From Drouetiella hepatica Uher 2000/2452 (GTDB lineage Bacteria; Cyanobacteriota; Cyanobacteriia; Elainellales; Elainellaceae), in assembly GCA_019359505.1 (NCBI GenBank), contig JAHHHD010000007.1:1-64000 (forward strand): a stretch of DNA of 64,000 bases, written 5' to 3'. This document shows, in pieces, positions 44,189-52,676 of the stretch (within the stretch, counting starts at the first letter, position 1; every line of letters starts with the position of its first letter). The position numbers and the translations under genes are program-made. The notes below the pieces were generated by a model. The model saw only the letters and a program-made list of their open reading frames with translations, searched no databases and was not told the origin of the DNA.

Positions 44189-44878
44189 ATGGAATCTGAA
44201 AAAAGAAAAATTGTTGTGGTAGGAGCTAGTCGTGGTATTGGTTCGGCTGTAGCGCAGCACTTTGCCCAAAAAGGTGATTCTGTATTCTCAATTTCTAGAG
44301 GTCAGCCTATCGCAGGAAAGTGGATTCAAGCAGATATTTCCACTCCAGAAGGACTCAAATCAATTGTCAGTAGCATTGGTGAATCAACTGTCGATGCTTT
44401 CTTGTTTATGGGGGGAGTTTGGGAGAACGGCGCATTTACCGAGCAATATGACTTTATGACAAGCCCTGATCAAGAAACTCGCTTTGTGATAGCTGTAAAT
44501 ACTATTGCACCGATTGAATTGACCAAGCAGCTTGCTAAAAATCTTGCTAAATCTAACAACCCAAGAGCCATATTTATCGGCGCATTATCAGGATTAGATA
44601 ACTCTCCAACGATCGAGGTAGCCAATACAGCATCTAAATTTGGGTTAAGGGGAGCAGCCCAGGCATTGAAACTAGCTCTCCGCGATTACAAGATTGGTAT
44701 TACGGTCATTAACCCAGGTAATATCGCTACAGAAGAAGTAATGGCAGATATTGAACAGGGTAGATTTACAGCACAAGTTCCAATTTTGCTTACAGATATA
44801 ATTTCTTCAATTGAATGGATTTTAACACTTTCAAATGCTGTGGATATTGGGGAGATAAATATGTATCAGAAAGGTTGA
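44189..44878 (+). CDS. Short-chain dehydrogenase/reductase (cassette gene)
   Basis: 229 residues from ATG 44189 with the NAD(P) motif GASRGIG (residues 12-18), NTIAPIELT and the active-site Tyr position replaced: in the usual S...YxxxK pattern the region reads GALSGLDNSPTIEVANTASKFGLRGAAQALK, where TASK takes the place of YxxxK, so the catalytic Tyr seems to be missing or shifted. It may be a non-catalytic or divergent SDR. AT-rich; lies between attC-like sites 1 and 2. Confidence 0.8.
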   Translation: MESEKRKIVVVGASRGIGSAVAQHFAQKGDSVFSISRGQPIAGKWIQADISTPEGLKSIVSSIGESTVDAFLFMGGVWENGAFTEQYDFMTSPDQETRFVIAVNTIAPIELTKQLAKNLAKSNNPRAIFIGALSGLDNSPTIEVANTASKFGLRGAAQALKLALRDYKIGITVINPGNIATEEVMADIEQGRFTAQVPILLTDIISSIEWILTLSNAVDIGEINMYQKG

Positions 44879-44943
44879 TCGAGAAATATTCCAAGCAGAT
44901 ACAGGTTACAAATGTTGCCCAGAAACTGCGAAAAAACTGTGAC

Positions 44944-45029
44944 ATCTAACGATCCTGGTGCAGCGTACTGATCAAAGCCGCTTGTCTTATTGCACAGTTC
45001 TCGGCAACCGCTGACCAGAACCGTTAGCA
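44944..45029. other. attC-like recombination site 2
   Basis: 86 bp from ATCTAAC (44944-44950) to GTTAGCA (45023-45029). The left arm CTAACGATCCTGGTGCAGCG pairs with the right arm CGCTGACCAGAACCGTTAG apart from an unpaired G and two mismatches. Between the SDR and GFA genes. The remaining sequence up to 45169 has no other gene. Confidence 0.75.
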
Positions 45030-45169
45030 GTCATTGTACGTGCCATCCTAGGCTTGGCAGCCTTCTTTCTCCCGGCATCAGTAGCGGCATCCACGAATAC
45101 ACCGTGAGAAACATATTAGTGTTGTTCGGGGTAACCCTTCCGACCGTTCCATTTTAGAGGAGACGCAGC

Positions 45170-45562
45170 ATGGATCGATTCATCGGCGGTTGCCTGTGCG
45201 GCAATGTTCGACTTGTGGCAACAGGACTTCCATATCGGGTCGGACTTTGTCACTGCCTCGACTGCCGCAAGCATCATGGGGCGCTTTTTCACGCTTCCGC
45301 AGTGTTCCCTCAAAAGGCCGTAACGATCGATGGCGAAACACGCGACTACGGCGGGCGGTTTTTCTGTCCCCGCTGCGGCTCATCCATTTTTGCACGCACC
45401 GCAGACGAAATCGAAGTGAACCTAGGCTCCCTGGATGCCCCTGATCAATTGATGCCAACCTACGAAAACTGGATCGTCCGCCGTGAGTCTTGGTTACCGT
45501 CGTTTCCGCTCACGAGACGATACGATCGCGATCGAGACGCCACGAGTCGCTTTGAGGAGTAA
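45170..45562 (+). CDS. GFA-family zinc protein (S-hydroxymethyl-glutathione/CENP-V type)
   Basis: 130 residues with the full Cys set of the GFA fold: GCLCGNVRL (Cys8, Cys10), CHCLDCRKHHGA (Cys27, 29, 32) and FCPRCGSSIF (Cys66, Cys69). GAGGAG 8 bases upstream supports ATG 45170. The family binds two zincs and is linked to glutathione-formaldehyde adducts, though many members have unknown roles. It is a common passenger in integron cassettes. It follows attC-like site 2. Confidence 0.9.
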   Translation: MDRFIGGCLCGNVRLVATGLPYRVGLCHCLDCRKHHGALFHASAVFPQKAVTIDGETRDYGGRFFCPRCGSSIFARTADEIEVNLGSLDAPDQLMPTYENWIVRRESWLPSFPLTRRYDRDRDATSRFEE

Positions 45563-45755
45563 GTTCCACAATAAGATCTCTATCTCCAGAAGGCGAAGCG
45601 CAACGAATACCGCGCAATTCTCTGAGACCTTCAATGACTGCTAAAAATTCGTTTGGAGTGGACTGCCGAAAGATTTTGGTATGGATTTCAAGGTCATCTG
45701 CTGTTCCAGAGAACCGTTGGGCTGCTTGAACGGCGGTGAAGGAGTAACCTGAATC
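45510..45755 (-). pseudogene. Possible gene remnant, opposite strand, no start codon
   Basis: An 81-codon stop-free frame reading leftward (AVQAAQRFSGTADDLEIHTK, then IFRQSTPNEFLAVIEGLREL and RGIRCASPSGDRDLIVEL) looks protein-like but has no ATG and no GTG or TTG near its start; it overlaps the GFA 3' end by 53 bp. It may be the inside of a gene cut by cassette rearrangement. No attC-like site is visible between the GFA gene and the next one, which fits a rearranged junction. Speculative. Confidence 0.25.
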
Positions 45756-45776
45756 TCAAGGTAACGTATTTGAAAA

Positions 45777-46307
45777 ATGATGAAGAGCTTACTTGTTGTA
45801 AACTATCCAACGATTTCTGCTGAAAATTTTGATTGGATCCAATGTCTACGAAAGCAGCACGATCAACTGTATTGGGAGGTCATTGACCCTCATTTCACAA
45901 TTGTGTTTCCCGTCTTCAATCTCGAAGAAAAAGCGTTCATTCATCATATTACGCAGGTAGCCAAAGAAATTGAGGCTTTTGACTTTGTGCTTCGGTGTGC
46001 AGTACTGGGTGACGATGCCTTCAGTGATTTCACCCATGTCTTTCTAGTTCCTGACGAGGGTTACAGCAGAATTGTGAAGTTACACGATCGCCTGTACACT
46101 GGCCTCTTAACCCACGAATTGCGCCTTGACATTCCGTTTGTTCCTCACATCGGAATTGCAAGTTCTCGTAAAGCGCAAATATGTAAGTGTGTGGTTGATG
46201 AATTAAATGCAAACCCTTTTGAAATTAGGGGGAGAGTGGAGAAGCTGGATGTGATTTGGTCTAAGGAGAATCAAGTGGAGACAATTAAACAAATCTCCTT
46301 GATGTAA
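45777..46307 (+). CDS. 2'-5' RNA ligase superfamily protein (cassette gene)
   Basis: 176 residues with two paired motifs of the 2H phosphodiesterase fold: DPHFTIVFPV (His39, Thr41) and FVPHIGIASS (His124, where Thr of HxT is replaced by Gly). Members cleave or ligate 2',5' or cyclic phosphate ends of RNA or nucleotides; with the second motif altered its activity is uncertain. Start ATG 45777. It precedes attC-like site 3. Confidence 0.8.
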   Translation: MMKSLLVVNYPTISAENFDWIQCLRKQHDQLYWEVIDPHFTIVFPVFNLEEKAFIHHITQVAKEIEAFDFVLRCAVLGDDAFSDFTHVFLVPDEGYSRIVKLHDRLYTGLLTHELRLDIPFVPHIGIASSRKAQICKCVVDELNANPFEIRGRVEKLDVIWSKENQVETIKQISLM

Positions 46308-46352
46308 ATGCCTTAAATTTTAAGCTCATACTGAAGTACGAGCAGTTCAATA

Positions 46353-46438
46353 GCTCAACAGCCCAGATGAAGCGTACTTTTAAGATTGTCGTATAATAGC
46401 GAAACGTAACTCACAGCCGCTCATCTAGAACGTTAAGC
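46353..46438. other. attC-like recombination site 3
   Basis: 86 bp from GCTCAAC (46353-46359) to GTTAAGC (46432-46438). The left AGATGAAGCG pairs with CCGCTCATCT on the right, with an extra A, again leaving unpaired bases. Between the 2'-5' RNA ligase-like gene and the P-loop gene. Same size as site 2 and nearly that of site 1. Confidence 0.7.
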
Positions 46439-46475
46439 TTACTAAGTAAATTTGACAACATAAGGATGATGGATC

Positions 46476-46970
46476 ATGAAAACAGATCCCGTTCTGCACT
46501 TTTTTTGCGGAAAGATGGCATCAGGCAAGACAACGTTGTCGAAAAAATTGGCATCAGACCATAGTGCTATTCTTATCAGTGAAGATATCTGGTTGTCAAA
46601 GTTGTACCCAATAGAGATTAGTACCTTCGATGATTACCTGAAATACTCGTCACGCTTAAAACCTGTAGTCTCACAGCACGTGCAAGATATCCTTGCACAA
46701 GGGATATCTGTTGTTCTAGATTTTCCAGGCAACGTTCCTTCTCAGCGACAATGGTTCCGTTCAATATTTGAAGCAGCTAGAGTGAACCATGTGCTTCATC
46801 ACATTGTTGCTTCTGACTCACTATGCAAAGCGCAATTGCATAAACGAAACGCTGAACAGCCTGAAGGTTCAATGATTATGTCTGAGGAGGAGTTCGACCA
46901 TATCACGGCATATTTTCAACCACCAACTGATGACGAAGACTTTAACGTCACTAGATATGAATTTAGTTAA
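46476..46970 (+). CDS. P-loop kinase-like ATPase (last cassette gene)
   Basis: 164 residues with Walker A CGKMASGKTTLSKKLA (residues 11-26), VVLDFPGNVPSQRQWF and a lid-like KAQLHKRNAEQPEG, as in zeta-toxin-like and nucleoside kinase-like AAA proteins of unknown substrate. AAGGA 9 bases upstream of ATG 46476 supports the start. It follows attC-like site 3 but no fourth site is visible after it, so the array end is lost or lies undetected before 47088. Confidence 0.8.
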   Translation: MKTDPVLHFFCGKMASGKTTLSKKLASDHSAILISEDIWLSKLYPIEISTFDDYLKYSSRLKPVVSQHVQDILAQGISVVLDFPGNVPSQRQWFRSIFEAARVNHVLHHIVASDSLCKAQLHKRNAEQPEGSMIMSEEEFDHITAYFQPPTDDEDFNVTRYEFS

Positions 46971-47087
46971 TTAGGTTTATTAAGGCTTGCAGCGATCAAG
47001 CCACCCGCAAATAAGCTTTTAGCCGTAGATAGCAGAGTGCTTGCAGGGCAAAGATTTGAGGCATTTGTGTCAGGTAGTCAGCTTGTA

Positions 47088-47118
47088 ATACCAATTTAAA
47101 CTGGTTATGGGGCAGATG
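47088..47118. repeat. Solo flank of hairpin element H4
   Basis: ATACCAATTTAA followed 10 bases later by GGGCAGATG, identical in sequence and spacing to 14149-14179, but no hairpin follows. It may be a remnant or a deletion product of an element. The rest of 46971-47321 shows no gene. Confidence 0.6.
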
Positions 47119-47321
47119 CAGCACAGAAATTTTATCAAGCCTAGGTTATACCGAAACGCAAGGCTGCCCAAGCTATCAGTCCGATCGCCTTTCTAGTTCA
47201 GAGGTACGATCGCTCCGCCTCCAGCAATTGACATCCTACACTCAGCAGCTAAGGATTAGGCTCAGAATGCGTCAAGATAAGGAAAGACCTTTCGTTTGAC
47301 CTGAATTCAGGCTAAGTTCTT

Positions 47322-47819
47322 ATGGGGCAGCGATCGCTGGGACAGGCAATAGCGTTAGGGATGGCGATCGTCCTTTTCTGGAGTACGCCGATCGCTTGGG
47401 CAGATTGGACAGTGCCGATGTCTTATAGCAATGCCGACTTGCGAGGACAAAACTTTTCTGGGCAGGAGTTGCAGGGTTCCGAGTTTTCTAACGCCAATTT
47501 AGAACTGACCAATTTTTCCCATGCAGATGTGCGGGGCACTGTATTTAGCGCTTCGGTGATGACAAAGGCAAACTTCCGGGGCGCAGATTTCACAAACGCC
47601 ATGGTAGATCAAGTGAAGTTTACCGGGTCTGATCTCAGCGATGCGGTCTTCGCTGAAGCAATTTTGCTTAGGTCTACCTTTGAAGATGTAGACATTACCG
47701 GAGCTGATTTCAGCGATGCCATTTTAGATAGAGCGCAGGTCAAGCAGCTCTGTAACGTGGCAAGCGGCGTCAATTCTAAAACGGGAGTGGAGACACGAGA
47801 ATCCTTGGGGTGTCGATAA
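47322..47819 (+). CDS. Lumenal or periplasmic pentapeptide-repeat protein
   Basis: 165 residues. A signal peptide ([24 protein letters not shown]) is followed by about 90 residues of A(D/N)LXX pentapeptide repeats ([24 protein letters not shown] and similar), which fold into a right-handed beta-helix. The C-terminus ([23 protein letters not shown]) has a Cys pair, as in thylakoid lumen pentapeptide proteins. Role unknown. Its end overlaps the GTG reading of purK, but the purK ATG lies 8 bp beyond. Confidence 0.85.
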   Translation: MGQRSLGQAIALGMAIVLFWSTPIAWADWTVPMSYSNADLRGQNFSGQELQGSEFSNANLELTNFSHADVRGTVFSASVMTKANFRGADFTNAMVDQVKFTGSDLSDAVFAEAILLRSTFEDVDITGADFSDAILDRAQVKQLCNVASGVNSKTGVETRESLGCR

Positions 47820-47827
47820 TTAATACG

Positions 47828-48967
47828 ATGGAAAGATCAGTCAAACGGGTGGGAGTCATTGGTGGCGGACAGTTGGCGTGGATGATGGCAAAAGCAGCCC
47901 AAAAGCTGGGGCTAGATCTCGTCATTCAAACTCCCTCTCCAGACGATCCGGCAGTGACGATCGCCACTCAAACTCTCTTTGCTGCCGTTGATGATGCAGA
48001 GGCAACCGCAAAGCTAGCTTGCGATGTGATCACGTTTGAGAATGAGTTTGTCAATCTGGCGGCACTAGAGCAGATTCAGCCTATGCCCAGGTTTTATCCT
48101 ACGTTGCGATCGCTCACTCCCCTGCTAGACAAATTTCATCAGCGCTGCTGCCTGCAAGAGCTAGGGCTGCCAACTCCCCGCTTTGCCGCACTGGATACTA
48201 CCGCACTGGATACCATAGATACTGCGACCCTGAGCCAGTTTGGTTTTCCAGTTGTCCTCAAAGCCCGCCGCCTGGGGTACGACGGACGGGGAACGATCGT
48301 CCTTAAGGATTTGGCGGCGCTAGAGGCGGTTCTAGCATCCCAGACTTTTGAGCCAGGAATGTGGCTATTGGAGCAATTCGTGCCGTTTGAACGGGAGCTG
48401 GCGGTGATGGCAGCACGATCGCCCCAGGGTGAGATGGCAATCTATCCTGTTGTGGAAACACAGCAGGTTAATCAGGTCTGTCAGCGGGTGTTTGTTACGC
48501 AAGATTTTGGCAAGACGGCAGAAGTAGGGGCGATCGCTACAGCGTTGCTGACTCACTTAGATTATGTGGGCATCATGGGCATTGAGTTTTTTCTCACCCG
48601 CGAAGGCGACGTGCTGGTTAACGAAACGGCTCCTCGTACCCACAACTCAGGGCATTACAGCCTGGATGCCTGCGAAACCTCACAGTTTGAGCAACAGCTA
48701 CGCGCTGTCAGCGGTTTGCCGTTAGGGAGTCCGGCATTGACCTGCGCTGGAGCAGTCATGGTGAATTTATTGGGCTATGAATCTGCAGAAAGTGACTACC
48801 TGGAGCAGCGGCAAAAGCTGGTCGAGATAGAGCGATCGCATCTCTATTGGTATGGTAAAACCTCGCGTCCGGGACGAAAGCTAGGGCATATCACGGTATT
48901 GCTAGAGGTGGATGGAGAGAAGGCAGAAGCGATCGCCCAAAAAATTGAGGCAATCTGGTATCCGTAG
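47828..48967 (+). CDS. purK: N5-carboxyaminoimidazole ribonucleotide synthase
   Basis: ATP-dependent conversion of AIR to N5-CAIR in purine synthesis. 379 residues from ATG 47828 (MERSVKRVGVIGGGQLAWMM); a GTG at 47810 would add six residues. ATP-grasp features: VVLKARRLGYDGRGTIVL, LLEQFVPFERELAVMAARS, and EFFLTREGDVLVNETAPRTHNSGHYSLDAC with the Mg-binding Glu and Asn. Normal length. A 15-bp tandem repeat follows the stop. Confidence 0.95.
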   Translation: MERSVKRVGVIGGGQLAWMMAKAAQKLGLDLVIQTPSPDDPAVTIATQTLFAAVDDAEATAKLACDVITFENEFVNLAALEQIQPMPRFYPTLRSLTPLLDKFHQRCCLQELGLPTPRFAALDTTALDTIDTATLSQFGFPVVLKARRLGYDGRGTIVLKDLAALEAVLASQTFEPGMWLLEQFVPFERELAVMAARSPQGEMAIYPVVETQQVNQVCQRVFVTQDFGKTAEVGAIATALLTHLDYVGIMGIEFFLTREGDVLVNETAPRTHNSGHYSLDACETSQFEQQLRAVSGLPLGSPALTCAGAVMVNLLGYESAESDYLEQRQKLVEIERSHLYWYGKTSRPGRKLGHITVLLEVDGEKAEAIAQKIEAIWYP

Positions 48968-48970
48968 GGC

Positions 48971-49045
48971 GTTGGGCAAAAAAGCACTGGGCAAAAAAGC
49001 ACTGGGCAAAAAGGTGCTGGGCAAAAAGGTGCTGGGCAAAGTAGT
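48971..49045. repeat. Five-unit 15-bp tandem repeat after purK
   Basis: Five 15-bp units of the form (g/a)(t/c)tgggcaaaaa(a/g)gx. Three bases follow the purK stop before it begins. The unit length is a multiple of three so no stops arise. Between purK and dnaB; possibly a slipped-strand tract affecting the dnaB promoter. Confidence 0.8.
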
Positions 49046-49263
49046 ACATTTGTACGATAATAAGGTCAGGTTCTAAAACCACTGTTTTTTGAAACGCGAG
49101 GATAGAACCTGTAGATTGTCCTTCGTTTCCTCTTGCATCCGTGAAAAAGCAAGCTAAAATACTCAGCACTCAGGCTATTGTTCACGCTGATTTAATCCCT
49201 AATTCAGAAGCGACTAGCCTTGAGTTAAGCAGCCCTCAGCATCGCCCTACACAGCGCCATCCA

Positions 49264-52098
49264 ATGGTTCAAGAACTTAACTTTCAGGCTTACAGCGATC
49301 GCATTCCTCCCCAAAACATTGATGCTGAGGAGGCAATTTTGGGCGGTATTTTGCTTGATCCTGAGGCGATCGGGCGAGTCATGGAGCTGTTGCGTCCGGA
49401 GGTGTTTTACATCAGCGCCCATCAGGAAATTTTTCGGGCGGCGGTTGGGCTTCAGGCGCAGGGCAGACCTACTGATCTAATGTCGGTCACAAGCTGGCTG
49501 AGCGATCGCGGTTTGCTCGAAAAAGTGGGCGGACAAAGCCAGTTGGCGCAGTTGGTCGATCGCACCATTAGCGCTGTCAACATTGACCAATACGCCCAGT
49601 TGGTTAACGACAAATATCTGCGGCGCAAGCTGATTCAGGTGGGCACAGAAATTACCCAGATGGGCTACCAGGCGGAAACGCCGATTGAGAAAGTCCTGGA
49701 TCAGTCTGAGCAGAAGATTTTTGGCATCACTCAATCCCGCCCAAATCAGAGCTTAATCGCCACATCAGATATTCTTACCTCGACTTTTTCAGACATTGAG
49801 AGTCGATCGCTGGGTCTGGTACTGCCCGGAATTTCCTGCGGTTTCTATGATCTAGACGCTATGACTCAGGGTTTCCAGCGATCGGATTTGATCATTGCGG
49901 CTGGGCGACCGTCAATGGGCAAATGTCTAGCCTATGATTCGGAAATTCTATTGCAGGATGGCTCGATCGCCACGATTCAAGAAATTTATTATCGCCGTCA
50001 GGCGAACTTGCTGACATTAGCAGACAATTGGAAATTTCAGTTCACTCAGCCCTCTGCCTTCGTGGATGACGGTATTAAACCTGTCTTCCGAGTTGCGACC
50101 CGGCTAGGGCGATCGATTGAGACAACTCTAACGCATCCCTATCTCACAGTTCAAGGCTGGCGCAAGCTGTCAGAGTTGCAGCCAACCGACAAAATTGCTG
50201 TTCCCCGCCAGTTGCCGATTTTTGGGGCAGATACGTTGCGCCTCTGCGAAGTGAAGCTGCTTGCCTACTTGATTGGTGATGGTTGCCTAACGCACACTTG
50301 CCCAAGCTTTACCAATACTCATCCTAGAATTCAGGAAGATTTTATTGAAGCGATCGATCAGTTTGGCGATCTCAAGCTGCGAATTGAAACCTATGGTGGT
50401 AAACGCGCTACAAGCTACTATGTTTCAGCAAATCGGGAAGTCTCAGCCATCCATCGCCAAGACTTTGGCGATCGCCTAACCCAGCTTATCCAGCGCCAAG
50501 GCTTGTCTACCAGAAAAGTAGCAGAGTCGATTGGTGTTTCCCCTCCTCTCTTGTGCCAATGGAAGCAGGGGCTATGTTCACCGAATCTGGTTCTGTTTCA
50601 ATCTCTCTGTCAAATCTTAGGAGTAGATGCCGTTGAACTTGCGCCACAGGGACATTCCTCTCTGGTTGCCGAAAATTGCCTAACTCAATGGCTGAGAACG
50701 CTAGATTTATGGGGTAAGGACGCTCATGCTAAAACTGTCCCACCACAGATTTTCAGGCTGGAGCGATCGCAGCTTTCGCTCTTCCTAAATCGGCTGTTCT
50801 CAACGGATGGCTGGGCTTCTGTCTTGGCAAGCGGTCAGGCTCAACTAGGGTTCGCAACGGTTAGCGAGAAACTGGCGCGGCAGGTGCAGCATTTACTCTT
50901 AAGATTTGGTGTTATTGCTGCCTTAAAACATCGATCGGTGAAGTATAAAGAGGGTCGTCGCTCAGCTTGGCAGCTTGATATTACAGATGCCATTTCTATT
51001 CAAACCTTCATTGCCGAAATTGGCATCTTTGGGAAAGAATCTGCTGTTTCTAAAGTGCAGGTCGCACTACAGAGCAAGCGTTATCAGACTAATCGCGATC
51101 TGATTCCTATCGAAGTATGGCAGCAGATTACAGCTGCTAAAGGTACTGAAAGTTGGAAATCTCTGGCGCTTCGAGCAGGCATTGCGGGGCATAGCAATAT
51201 CCATGTGGGGAAACGGGCACCTACTCGCGATCGCCTCCAGACTCTAGCCATGGCATTAGAGCATTCTGAGTTGACTGCACTGGCAGCTAGCGAGATCTAT
51301 TGGGATGAAATTGTTTCAATTGAGTTAGTGGGCTATAAGCAGGTCTATGACTTAACTATTCCTGGAACCCACAACTTTGTTGCAAACGATATTTGCGTTC
51401 ACAACACTAGCTTCGTTTTGAACATTGCTCGCAACATCGCCGCTTTTCACAAACTGCCGATCGCCGTTTTTAGCCTGGAAATGTCCAAAGAGCAGTTGGT
51501 CTATCGCTTACTGTCTAGCGAGGCGCAAATCGAGAGCGGTCGGTTGCGATCGGGACGAATTAGTCAGGCGGAGTGGGAGCCTTTGGGCAACGCCATCAGC
51601 GTTTTGTCGCAGGTGCCAATTTTTATTGACGATACGCCCAACATTGCGGTTGCCGAGATGCGATCGAAAGCGCGACGGCTCCAAGCTGAGCAAGGCGGCG
51701 CATTGGGGCTAATTTTAATTGACTATTTGCAGCTCATGGAGGGCAGCGGCAGCGACAACCGAGTGCAGGAATTGTCGAAAGTGACGCGATCGCTCAAAGG
51801 ATTAGCCCGTGAGCTGAACGTGCCCATCATTGCCCTATCTCAGCTCAGTCGTGGCGTGGAGTCTCGCACCAACAAGCGCCCGATGATGTCCGATTTGAGA
51901 GAGTCGGGTTCCATCGAGCAGGATGCGGATCTGATCATGATGCTCTATCGCGAAGAGTATTACAACGCTGATACGCCCGATCGCGGCATCACGGAAGTCA
52001 TTATCAACAAACATCGCAATGGCCCGGTGGGTACGGTCAAGCTGCTGTTTGAGCCGCAGTTTACCCGCTTCCGCAATATGGCATCGGGCGATCGATAG
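49264..52098 (+). CDS. dnaB: Replicative DNA helicase DnaB, interrupted by an intein
   Basis: Hexameric helicase at the replication fork. From ATG 49264 ([20 protein letters not shown]) the N-terminal domain matches cyanobacterial DnaB ([23 protein letters not shown]); an earlier GTG at 49141 would add 41 residues. The Walker A motif is split: GRPSMGK before and TSFVLN after a 494-residue intein (49924-51405). After splicing the helicase is about 450 residues, the normal size, with [22 protein letters not shown] (Walker B) and [19 protein letters not shown] intact. Loss of splicing would block replication. Monocistronic. Confidence 0.95.
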   Translation: MVQELNFQAYSDRIPPQNIDAEEAILGGILLDPEAIGRVMELLRPEVFYISAHQEIFRAAVGLQAQGRPTDLMSVTSWLSDRGLLEKVGGQSQLAQLVDRTISAVNIDQYAQLVNDKYLRRKLIQVGTEITQMGYQAETPIEKVLDQSEQKIFGITQSRPNQSLIATSDILTSTFSDIESRSLGLVLPGISCGFYDLDAMTQGFQRSDLIIAAGRPSMGKCLAYDSEILLQDGSIATIQEIYYRRQANLLTLADNWKFQFTQPSAFVDDGIKPVFRVATRLGRSIETTLTHPYLTVQGWRKLSELQPTDKIAVPRQLPIFGADTLRLCEVKLLAYLIGDGCLTHTCPSFTNTHPRIQEDFIEAIDQFGDLKLRIETYGGKRATSYYVSANREVSAIHRQDFGDRLTQLIQRQGLSTRKVAESIGVSPPLLCQWKQGLCSPNLVLFQSLCQILGVDAVELAPQGHSSLVAENCLTQWLRTLDLWGKDAHAKTVPPQIFRLERSQLSLFLNRLFSTDGWASVLASGQAQLGFATVSEKLARQVQHLLLRFGVIAALKHRSVKYKEGRRSAWQLDITDAISIQTFIAEIGIFGKESAVSKVQVALQSKRYQTNRDLIPIEVWQQITAAKGTESWKSLALRAGIAGHSNIHVGKRAPTRDRLQTLAMALEHSELTALAASEIYWDEIVSIELVGYKQVYDLTIPGTHNFVANDICVHNTSFVLNIARNIAAFHKLPIAVFSLEMSKEQLVYRLLSSEAQIESGRLRSGRISQAEWEPLGNAISVLSQVPIFIDDTPNIAVAEMRSKARRLQAEQGGALGLILIDYLQLMEGSGSDNRVQELSKVTRSLKGLARELNVPIIALSQLSRGVESRTNKRPMMSDLRESGSIEQDADLIMMLYREEYYNADTPDRGITEVIINKHRNGPVGTVKLLFEPQFTRFRNMASGDR
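49924..51405 (+). mobile_element. DnaB intein with homing endonuclease and embedded HTH domain
   Basis: 494 residues beginning with Cys ([14 protein letters not shown]) and ending with His-Asn before Thr (NDICVHN|T), the expected splicing residues. N-terminal and C-terminal Hint blocks are intact ([26 protein letters not shown]). The centre carries LAGLIDADG-type motifs [12 protein letters not shown] (about 50258-50290) and [13 protein letters not shown] (about 50781-50820). Between them (about 50471-50631) lies an XRE-like HTH ([20 protein letters not shown] then [12 protein letters not shown]), which is not part of the minimal endonuclease. It is longer than the well-known Synechocystis DnaB intein (429 residues). 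Confidence 0.9.
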
Positions 52099-52676
52099 GG
52101 AGCGGCGAACCCGTACTTGTGCCTTGGCAGAAGGCGCACCTCAGAAATCGGGTAGTCCTTACCTAAATACTGTCACCAGAAATTATTGTACTATTTTACA
52201 CTTCTATGTATACTAAAGGAGTATTTATACGTAGGAAAGATCAACTTGCGGACTATCGTCAGTGATGTTTTCTCGTACAAGTATTCGTCAGCTTTGTTTC
52301 GTCAGCTTTGTAAGGTTCCCCCCCTTCATTCGCTCTACGCATCATTTCTAACCGCCTCCAACCCTCTTAGCATTTATTCTCCCTAAAGCTGAGATGTGGT
52401 CTTGTGAATTTAGCTAAGCCTAAACTCAGTATTTTTGCTGAAAAATTAAGTTGACAAAGTTGATGCAATAAGCCTCTGCTTTCTAAAGACCCCTACTTTA
52501 TGAAAGACGCTTGTTCTCGCACATATAGCGATCGCTGTATGTCGATGGCTTGCGCTCAATTTTTCATGCCGAATTTTATACGTCTTTCAATGACAGAACA
52601 ATTATGTTTTTCAAAAACATGATGTTTTTGATTAATCCAGCTTAAGGCAGCAACACAATTTTTTAGAGGCTAATGC
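52099..52676. other. 578-bp gap before the polysaccharide genes
   Basis: Strongly AT-rich, no supported gene. At 52146-52160 it has a near copy (aaatcgggtagtcct) of the left flank of hairpin H5 without a hairpin. A likely promoter region for the glycosyltransferase operon. Confidence 0.45.

Noticed and set aside
45562-45776. Fourth attC-like site between the GFA and RNA ligase-like genes
   Set aside because: GTTGGGC near 45718 could be an R' box, but no matching R'' box or paired inner boxes were found.
46971-47087. attC-like site after the last cassette gene
   Set aside because: No pair of complementary boxes at a suitable distance.
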